Assembly: GCA_900766395.1 (NCBI GenBank)
Contig: CAAFWB010000075.1
Coordinates: forward strand, 1 to 10,396
Direction of reading: 5' to 3'
Source of the DNA: Clostridia bacterium
GTDB lineage: Bacteria > Bacillota > Clostridia > Christensenellales > UBA1242
Length of the DNA: 10,396 bases
Shown: piece after piece, positions 1 to 4,588 of the stretch
Numbering within the stretch: position 1 is the first letter of the stretch
How the letters are laid out: every line of letters begins with the position of its first letter
Made by a program: the position numbers and the translations under genes
Notes under the pieces: generated by a model
What the model saw: the letters and a program-made list of their open reading frames with translations, nothing else
Told to the model about the DNA's origin: nothing
The model's database searches: none

Positions 1-98
1 AAGTTTGCATTATATTTTCTGTTTGCTTTTCTATTGCTGTGGCTAACTGTGTTGCCTGCCATTTTTCCTTTTCCGCAAACGTCACATACTCTACTCAT
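1..98 (-). CDS. rpmB: 50S ribosomal protein L28 (5' part; truncated by window edge)
   Basis: Component of the large ribosomal subunit. The minus strand from an ATG at 98-96 reads MSRVCDVCGKGKMAGNTVSH and continues SNRKANRKYNAN to the window edge, which is the start of L28: an N-terminal CxxC (C5, C8), then the basic GN-x-VSHSNRK region. The CxxC marks the zinc-ribbon form of L28; its second cysteine pair would lie beyond the window. About half of the usual 60-65 residues is present. A GGAGG ribosome binding site lies 5-6 bases upstream (complement of 104-108). It is transcribed away from asp23/yloV, the same divergent layout as rpmB-yloU-yloV in Bacillus. The identification is from recalled family sequence, and the length and frame fit well. 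Confidence 0.95.
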   Translation of the reverse strand, partial: MSRVCDVCGKGKMAGNTVSHSNRKANRKYNAN

Positions 99-133
99 AA
101 CTTCCTCCGTCTTTTTCTCAAATTAACGAAGAT

Positions 134-162
134 ATCTTAACATCTTTTTTTGTCGTTTGCAA
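134..162 (-). promoter_or_regulatory. Predicted promoter of rpmB
   Basis: Read on the minus strand, a TTGCAA -35 box (162-157) is followed after exactly 17 bases by TAAGAT (139-134), preceded by TG with one base between, i.e. an extended -10. This would start RNA near position 127, giving a leader of about 30 bases before the rpmB ATG. The -10 overlaps a 10-base palindrome, AAGATATCTT at 129-138. The match is to sigma-A consensus only; no experimental support. Confidence 0.6.
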
Positions 163-210
163 CACTTTTTATCGCTTTTGTGAAAATTTTTATTAATTCG
201 TCAAATTTGC

Positions 211-229
211 CTTGCATAATTTTTGCAAG
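211..229. repeat. Inverted repeat CTTGCA-N7-TGCAAG over the asp23 promoter
   Basis: Two perfect 6-base arms (211-216 and 224-229) are separated by seven A/T bases. The repeat covers the predicted -35 box of the asp23-yloV promoter. It could be a small regulator operator or a weak hairpin; the arms are short enough for chance to be a fair explanation. Confidence 0.35.
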
Positions 230-240
230 TGGTGTATATT
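212..240 (+). promoter_or_regulatory. Predicted promoter of asp23-yloV
   Basis: TTGCAT at 212-217 and TATATT at 235-240 are separated by 17 bases, a fair sigma-A match with a good -10 and a weak -35. RNA would start near 247, leaving a leader of about 24 bases that includes the ribosome binding site. An alternative -10, CATAAT at 215-220, has no good partner -35. The -35 lies inside an inverted repeat, CTTGCA-N7-TGCAAG, at 211-229. Confidence 0.45.
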
Positions 241-256
241 ATTGTTGATATTATTC

Positions 257-264
257 AAAGGCGG
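257..264 (+). promoter_or_regulatory. Ribosome binding site deciding the asp23 TTG start
   Basis: AAAGGCGG ends six bases before TTG at 271-273. No ATG lies in this frame before the conserved domain begins, and the possible upstream starts (for example TTG at 223) have no such site and would fall before the predicted RNA start, so TTG 271 is the best start. Confidence 0.7.
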
Positions 265-270
265 TCAGAT

Positions 271-621
271 TTGACAGTAGATACAAACAACTTTTACGGC
301 AATATTTCAATTTCCGACGACGCGATTGCTGTTGTCGCAGGTTATACTGCGCTCGATTGCTATGGCGTTGTTGATTTGATTTCCACAAATTTCAAAGATA
401 ATATCATGGAATTATTTAAAAAAAGAACTTTTGGCAAGGGCATAAAAATCACGAGTTTTGAAAACCGTATCTTTATTGATGTTTATTGCATTCTAAAATA
501 TGGTGTTTCTATTAGCGCTGTTGCTGAAAGCATGAAAAAATCAATTAAATATAAGGTCGAAAACTTCACTGGCATGATTGTTGACACAGTTAACGTTCAT
601 GTTGTTGGCGTTCGCGTTTGA
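271..621 (+). CDS. Asp23/Gls24 family envelope stress response protein (YloU-like)
   Basis: The 116-residue product is close to the size of Bacillus YloU (about 120). It carries the family's hallmarks: an N-terminal strand YGNISISDDAIAVVAGYTA, the DCYGVVDL motif (residues 29-36), a central basic GKGIKI stretch, and the C-terminal SIKYKVENFTGMIVDTVNVH followed by VVGVRV. No signal peptide or membrane segment is visible, so it should be cytosolic, perhaps membrane-associated through partners as Asp23 of staphylococci is. Exact function of the YloU branch is not settled. It starts at TTG 271 and ends 19 bases before yloV, so the two are surely co-transcribed; the pairing of an Asp23 protein with a DAK2-domain protein is conserved across Firmicutes and suggests a link to lipid or envelope homeostasis (inference). 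Confidence 0.9.
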   Translation: MTVDTNNFYGNISISDDAIAVVAGYTALDCYGVVDLISTNFKDNIMELFKKRTFGKGIKITSFENRIFIDVYCILKYGVSISAVAESMKKSIKYKVENFTGMIVDTVNVHVVGVRV

Positions 622-640
622 CCTTTCGGAGTATTTTACA

Positions 641-2278
641 ATGCAGAAAACAATTAATGGTTCAGTAATAAAAAAGATGATTCTCGCCGGTGGCGTGCTT
701 TTGGAGCAAAACAAAAAACTTGTTGACTCACTCAACGTATTCCCAGTTCCAGACGGCGACACAGGAACAAATATGTCGATGACAATGAAATCGGCTTGCA
801 AAGAAGTTTCAAATTGCATGAACAACAACATGGACGCAATTTGTGAAGCGTTTGCAAAAGGCGCTCTTCGTGGTGCGAGAGGAAACTCTGGTGTTATCCT
901 TTCACAAATCATAAAAGGATTCACGAGTGTTCTTGCTCCACTTTCTGAAATCAACACAAAACAATTCGCAAAAGCAATTCAAGAAGGTTCAAACATTGCT
1001 TACAAAGCAGTCACAAAGCCAAAAGAGGGCACAATCCTCACAATCATTCGCACAATGGGCGAAGCGGCTTTGGAATGTTCAAAGAAATGCCAAGATATGG
1101 AGCAATTCTTGCAATACGTTTTGGATCGTGGCGAAGAAATGCTTCAAAAAACACCGGAGATGCTTCCAGTTCTCAAAAAAGCAGGCGTTGTTGACGCTGG
1201 CGGAAGAGGACTCATAACAGTTTTCACAGGGTTCTACAAAGCACTCATTGGTGACGAAAGCATGGAAGTTGATGTTGACGAAACTTTCACTGTCAGACAA
1301 ACCATTGACGAAGTTGTTGCAGATATAAACAATTTGGCTGAAATCGAATTCGGATATTGCACTGAATTCATGATTATCCATATGTTTAAAAAGACCACCG
1401 AAGCAAACATCGACCAACTCAGAGAAAAACTTATGCAAATTGGTGATTCTGTTCTTTGCATTGGCGATTTGTCGCTCGTCAAAGTCCACGTTCACACAAA
1501 CCAACCAAACGTTGCAATTGGATATGCTCTTGAACTTGGAGAAATCTTCAACATCAAGATTGAGAATATGCGTGAACAAAACCGCGAACTCAAAAAGAAC
1601 ATGAAGAAAAATGAAAACCTCAAAAACATTGGTATTGTTGCAGTTGCAGCAGGGGACGGAATTGCAAATCTCTTCACGGATCTCTCAGTCGATAGCATAA
1701 TCAAAGGCGGACAAACAATGAACCCAAGTGCAGCAGACATTGCAGCCGCAGTTGACCTTGTTCCTGCTGAAAATGTCTTTGTTTTCCCAAACAACAAAAA
1801 CATTATACTTGCTGCAGAGCAAGCAAAAGACCTCACTGAAAGAAAAATTATTGTTGTTCCAACAAAGAGCATCCCAGAAGGCATTTCTGCAACTCTTGCT
1901 TTCAATCCAGAGGGCACAGTTGAAGAAAATGAAGAAGCAATGAATGACGCAATCACAAATGTTAAGTCTGGTTCTGTCACATATGCAGTTCGTGCAACTC
2001 ATGTCGACGGTTTTGACCTTTCAGTTGGCGAAATCATTGGCCTTGACGACAAAGCAATCTTGTCAAAAGGGAATGATGTCAATCAAACAACCATTGAACT
2101 TGTTGGCAAAATGATTGATTCAAATGTCGTCAACATCACACTCATTTATGGACAAGACATCAATGAAACAGAGGCAAATGACCTTGTTGAATCATTGCAA
2201 AAACTCTATCCTCAATGTGAAGTCACAATGATTGAGGGTGGTCAACCAGTTTATTATTACTTGGTTTCGTTGGAATAA
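641..2278 (+). CDS. fakA: DAK2-domain fatty acid kinase subunit FakA / YloV-like
   Basis: The 545-residue protein matches YloV/FakA (about 550). FakA is the ATP-binding kinase subunit that phosphorylates fatty acids presented by FakB (DegV-family) partners, feeding exogenous fatty acids into phospholipid synthesis. Visible are an N-terminal DAK2 kinase domain (about 8-200) with PVPDGDTGTNM, where D38 and D40 should bind Mg-ATP, GARGNSG (78-84) and DAGGRG (185-190); a middle domain with C240 and the H283-V-H285 pair, arranged like the zinc site of staphylococcal FakA; and a C-terminal YloV domain ending in EGGQPVYYYLVSLE. The ATG at 641 has GGAG nine bases upstream and follows asp23 by 19 bases; an in-frame start at 578 would lie inside asp23 and lacks a binding site. 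No FakB gene lies in the window, so the kinase assignment rests on family membership. Confidence 0.9.
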   Translation: MQKTINGSVIKKMILAGGVLLEQNKKLVDSLNVFPVPDGDTGTNMSMTMKSACKEVSNCMNNNMDAICEAFAKGALRGARGNSGVILSQIIKGFTSVLAPLSEINTKQFAKAIQEGSNIAYKAVTKPKEGTILTIIRTMGEAALECSKKCQDMEQFLQYVLDRGEEMLQKTPEMLPVLKKAGVVDAGGRGLITVFTGFYKALIGDESMEVDVDETFTVRQTIDEVVADINNLAEIEFGYCTEFMIIHMFKKTTEANIDQLREKLMQIGDSVLCIGDLSLVKVHVHTNQPNVAIGYALELGEIFNIKIENMREQNRELKKNMKKNENLKNIGIVAVAAGDGIANLFTDLSVDSIIKGGQTMNPSAADIAAAVDLVPAENVFVFPNNKNIILAAEQAKDLTERKIIVVPTKSIPEGISATLAFNPEGTVEENEEAMNDAITNVKSGSVTYAVRATHVDGFDLSVGEIIGLDDKAILSKGNDVNQTTIELVGKMIDSNVVNITLIYGQDINETEANDLVESLQKLYPQCEVTMIEGGQPVYYYLVSLE

Positions 2279-2301
2279 AAGAAAAAATATATGAATAATG
2301 C

Positions 2302-2335
2302 TTGATATTTTCTTATTTGTATGTTAAATTATAAT
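2302..2335 (+). promoter_or_regulatory. Predicted promoter of the rimP-nusA-infB operon
   Basis: TTGATA at 2302-2307 pairs at 17 bases with TAAATT at 2325-2330, which is preceded by TG plus one base (extended -10). A perfect TATAAT lies at 2330-2335 but is 22 bases from that -35, so either box could be used. RNA would start at about 2337-2342, just before the UUCG hairpin. A promoter here fits the 114-base gap, the widest between genes on the + strand within the window. Confidence 0.5.
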
Positions 2336-2344
2336 TATATACTA

Positions 2345-2376
2345 GATTGAGAGTGGACTTCGGTCCACTCTTAATT
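2345..2376 (+). terminator. C(UUCG)G hairpin in the rimP-nusA leader: possible attenuator or weak terminator
   Basis: Arms at 2347-2358 and 2363-2374 pair over 12 positions (11 Watson-Crick, one G-U), closed by a TTCG tetraloop at 2359-2362 with the C-G closing pair that makes such loops very stable. Two more pairs (A-U, G-U) can extend the base to 2345/2376. The stretch after it, TTAATTGTAG, is T-rich but interrupted, so this is a poor classical terminator. It may end yloV transcripts inefficiently, attenuate the nusA operon in a NusA-dependent way, or protect the 5' end of the operon mRNA. The hairpin itself is certain as sequence; its role is inferred. Confidence 0.6.
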
Positions 2377-2392
2377 GTAGATAGGGGGTTTT

Positions 2393-2854
2393 ATGGCAAG
2401 CAAAGTTTGTGACGAAGTTGAAAAGCTCATTACGCCAATAGTAAAAGATTTGGGTTATTTCATTGTTGACATTGAATACTCAAAAAAGTTTGACGGAATG
2501 AACCTTGAAATCACGATTGACCGAGAGGGTGGAGTTGACATCAACGATTGCGAAAAAGTGCATCGTGCGATTGACGAGCCGCTTGACGAACTCAATCCAA
2601 CTGGTGACACGCCATATATCCTTTCAGTTTCTTCCCCAGGGCTTGATAGACCTGTGAAGAACCAATATGACTTTATCAGAAACAAAGGAAAAGATGTTGA
2701 AGTAAAGTTGTATAAAAAACTTGATGGGAAGAAAAGTTTTGTTGGAAAATTGACCGGGTTTGATGATGACGAAGTCAAAATTGAAATTTTGGGTCAAGAA
2801 AAAACATTCAAAAAAGATATGGTGGCAGCAGTTTGCCCCGTCATCGAATTTTAA
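2393..2854 (+). CDS. rimP: Ribosome maturation factor RimP
   Basis: RimP assists 30S subunit assembly, acting around S12 and the central region of 16S rRNA. The 153-residue product matches the family length. It has the N-terminal alpha/beta domain (about 8-80) with VDIEYSKKFDGMNLEITIDR and VDINDCEKVHRAID, the signature SVSSPGLDRPVK, and a C-terminal SH3-like domain (about 88-153) with GKLTGFDDDEVKIE. ATG 2393 follows AGGGGG (2383-2388) by four bases. It is the first gene of the operon, 14 bases before nusA, as in most bacteria, and lies just downstream of the UUCG hairpin that could set expression of the whole unit. Confidence 0.97.
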   Translation: MASKVCDEVEKLITPIVKDLGYFIVDIEYSKKFDGMNLEITIDREGGVDINDCEKVHRAIDEPLDELNPTGDTPYILSVSSPGLDRPVKNQYDFIRNKGKDVEVKLYKKLDGKKSFVGKLTGFDDDEVKIEILGQEKTFKKDMVAAVCPVIEF

Positions 2855-2868
2855 TTAAGGAGAAAAAA

Positions 2869-4023
2869 ATGATTAACAAAGACTTTTTCCAAGCACTAGA
2901 CGAATTGGAAGCACAGAAAAAAATCAACAAGGAGCAATTTCTTGAAACACTTGAAGCAGCACTTACTTCAGCTTATAAGAAAATGTATGGCGAAGCAAAA
3001 AACGCTTTGGTTAAACTCAATCCAGAGAAGAACACAATCAAGATTTATTCATATAAAACTGTTGTGAACGAAGTTGAAGACCCTGACAAAGAAATTTCTT
3101 TGGAAGATGCTCGTGCAATCAAAAAATCTTATGATGTTGGCGACAGTGTTGTCAATGAAGAATCAACAAAAGATTTTGGCAGAATTGCAGCACAAACCGC
3201 AAAACAAGTTGTTATGCAAAGACTCAAAGAAATTGAGCGTCAAATGGCAATTTCTGAACTTTCAGAAAAAGAAGACGAACTTCTTACAACTGTTGTAAAA
3301 CGCATTGATAATGGCAACATTTATGTTCAAATCGCAGGAAGCCACACAGAAGGAATCATGACAGAAAATGACCAAATTCCTGGCGAAAAATTTAATGTTG
3401 GCGACAGAATCAAGGTTTATGTCAAGAAAATCAAAGAGTCTTTCAAAGGCACACAAGTTCAAGTTTCTCGTGGAAACATTGGATTTGTTAGAAAACTTTT
3501 TGAGCTTGAAATTCCTGAAATCGCTTCTGGCGATGTTGTTATCAAAAACATTGCAAGAGATGCTGGAAACAGAACAAAAGTTGCAGTTTTTAGCGACAAA
3601 CCAAACATTGATGCACTCGGTGCTTGCGTTGGAAACAGGGGTGTTAGAATCAACACAATCGTTTCAGAAATGAACGGCGAAAAAATTGATTTGGTTCTCT
3701 ATTCTGACGACCCACTCGAATATATCGCAAGAGCATTGAGTCCAGCAAAAGTTTTGTCTGTTGAAACAAACGAAAGCCTCAAAGCTTCACGTGTTGTTGT
3801 TCCTGACGACAAACTTTCTTTGGCGATTGGCAAAAGCGGACAAAATGTCAGACTTGCTGCACGTCTTACTGGTTGGAAGATTGATGTCAAACCTGCTTCC
3901 GAAGTTGAGGGGCTTGAAGTTCCACAAAATCAAGATTTCGACCATGAAATTGTTGATGTTGAAGATGATGACGACATTTTTGCTGACCTTGAAGATATTG
4001 AAGAAATATCAGACGAAGAATAA
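2869..4023 (+). CDS. nusA: Transcription termination/antitermination protein NusA
   Basis: NusA binds RNA polymerase and nascent RNA and controls pausing, intrinsic termination and antitermination. The 384-residue product has an N-terminal polymerase-binding domain (about 1-125), an S1 domain (about 140-202, starting TTVVKRIDNGNIYVQIAG), a KH1 domain with GNRG at 255-258 and a KH2 domain with GKSG at 321-324 followed by QNVRLAARLTGWKIDV. The end is a strongly acidic tail of about 30 residues (VEDDDDIFADLEDIEEISDEE region) rather than the AR repeats of enterobacteria, as usual for Gram-positive NusA. ATG 2869 is preceded by AAGGAGA (2857-2863); upstream in-frame codons would overlap rimP and lack a site. 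NusA may autoregulate the operon through the leader hairpin (inference). Confidence 0.98.
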   Translation: MINKDFFQALDELEAQKKINKEQFLETLEAALTSAYKKMYGEAKNALVKLNPEKNTIKIYSYKTVVNEVEDPDKEISLEDARAIKKSYDVGDSVVNEESTKDFGRIAAQTAKQVVMQRLKEIERQMAISELSEKEDELLTTVVKRIDNGNIYVQIAGSHTEGIMTENDQIPGEKFNVGDRIKVYVKKIKESFKGTQVQVSRGNIGFVRKLFELEIPEIASGDVVIKNIARDAGNRTKVAVFSDKPNIDALGACVGNRGVRINTIVSEMNGEKIDLVLYSDDPLEYIARALSPAKVLSVETNESLKASRVVVPDDKLSLAIGKSGQNVRLAARLTGWKIDVKPASEVEGLEVPQNQDFDHEIVDVEDDDDIFADLEDIEEISDEE

Positions 4024-4034
4024 TTGGAGAACAT

Positions 4035-4301
4035 ATGAAAAAACAAAGTATGAGAATGTGTTTGTGTTGCCGTGAAATGATTGATAAGCATGACCTCAAA
4101 CGTGTTGTAAAAACACCAGAGGGCAAAATTATGCTTGACCTTTCTGGCAAAATGAACGGACGCGGTGCTTATATTTGTCAAAAGCCAGAATGTCTGAAAA
4201 AACTCAAAAAACAAAAAGTCTTAAACAAGGCTTTTTCGACTCAAATAGATGACGAAATCTATGATAAAATTATTGAGGCGGTGGAGAGTGGACAATACTA
4301 A
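4035..4301 (+). CDS. ylxR: YlxR family RNA-binding protein (DUF448)
   Basis: The 88-residue protein has the family signature: RMCLCCRE near the N-terminus (C9, C11, C12), DLKRVVKTPEGKI, and GRGAYIC at 42-48, then PECLKK. YlxR proteins are small basic nucleic-acid binding proteins always found between nusA and infB; Bacillus YlxR acts at the nucleoid as a regulator, and others bind RNase P RNA in reports, so the exact role here is open. The ATG at 4035 follows TTGGAGA after nusA with an 11-base gap. Its last 14 bases overlap ylxQ, which suggests coupled translation of the pair. Confidence 0.95.
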   Translation: MKKQSMRMCLCCREMIDKHDLKRVVKTPEGKIMLDLSGKMNGRGAYICQKPECLKKLKKQKVLNKAFSTQIDDEIYDKIIEAVESGQY

Positions 4302-4578
4302 AATCGCGGGATACCTCAATCTTGCAAGAAAGTCAAGCAACTTGATAATCGGCACTGAAAACCTAAAAAAATACAACAAAAAGTTGTATCTCATCGTCCT
4401 AAGCAAGACCGCTGGAAAAACTGCTGGTGCTGTTGCAGAGAAACAAAAAGAAAGAACAGAATGCGAAGTTGTTGTTGCGGATATTGACCTTGCTGAGATT
4501 CTCAACATTAACAATTGTCAGATTGTTGCCCTAAAAAACAAAGGGTTTGCTGACATGGTTATACAAAATTTAGATTAG
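4288..4578 (+). CDS. ylxQ: YlxQ, L7Ae/L30e/S12e/Gadd45 family RNA-binding protein
   Basis: The 96-residue product is about the size of Bacillus YlxQ (100) and has the L7Ae-type fold signature: KIAGYLNLARKSSNLIIGTE, the hydrophobic strand KLYLIVLSKTAGK, and a C-terminal end GFADMVIQNLD like the YlxQ end. Family members bind kink-turn or related RNA. The GTG at 4288 is chosen because GAGGCGG and GGAGA lie just upstream and because the conserved N-terminus starts right after it; an ATG at 4249 in the same frame has no ribosome binding site and would add 13 residues with no family match. The start lies inside the ylxR end, and the stop TAG overlaps the infB ribosome binding site, so translation is probably coupled on both sides. 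Confidence 0.9.
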   Translation: MDNTKIAGYLNLARKSSNLIIGTENLKKYNKKLYLIVLSKTAGKTAGAVAEKQKERTECEVVVADIDLAEILNINNCQIVALKNKGFADMVIQNLD

Positions 4579-4582
4579 GAGA
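4577..4582 (+). promoter_or_regulatory. Ribosome binding site deciding the infB TTG start
   Basis: AGGAGA overlaps the ylxQ stop codon (TAG 4576-4578) and ends six bases before TTG at 4589. There is no ATG in the infB frame close to this strong site, so TTG is the most likely start. The overlap of stop codon and binding site would let a terminating ribosome reinitiate. Confidence 0.75.
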
Positions 4583-4588
4583 AAAATT

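Noticed and set aside
1079..1980. Minus-strand open frames opposite yloV
   Set aside because: They are antisense to intact, well-conserved coding sequence, with Cys/Phe/Ser-rich translations and no binding sites.
2279..2314. A/T-only inverted repeat just after yloV (AAGAAAA...TTTTCTT)
   Set aside because: The stem is almost all A-T pairs with a two-base bulge and a 14-base loop, so it is unlikely to be stable enough to act as a terminator.
4249..4287. Upstream ATG start for ylxQ at 4249
   Set aside because: There is no ribosome binding site before it and the added residues do not match YlxQ proteins, whereas GTG 4288 has purine-rich sites just upstream.
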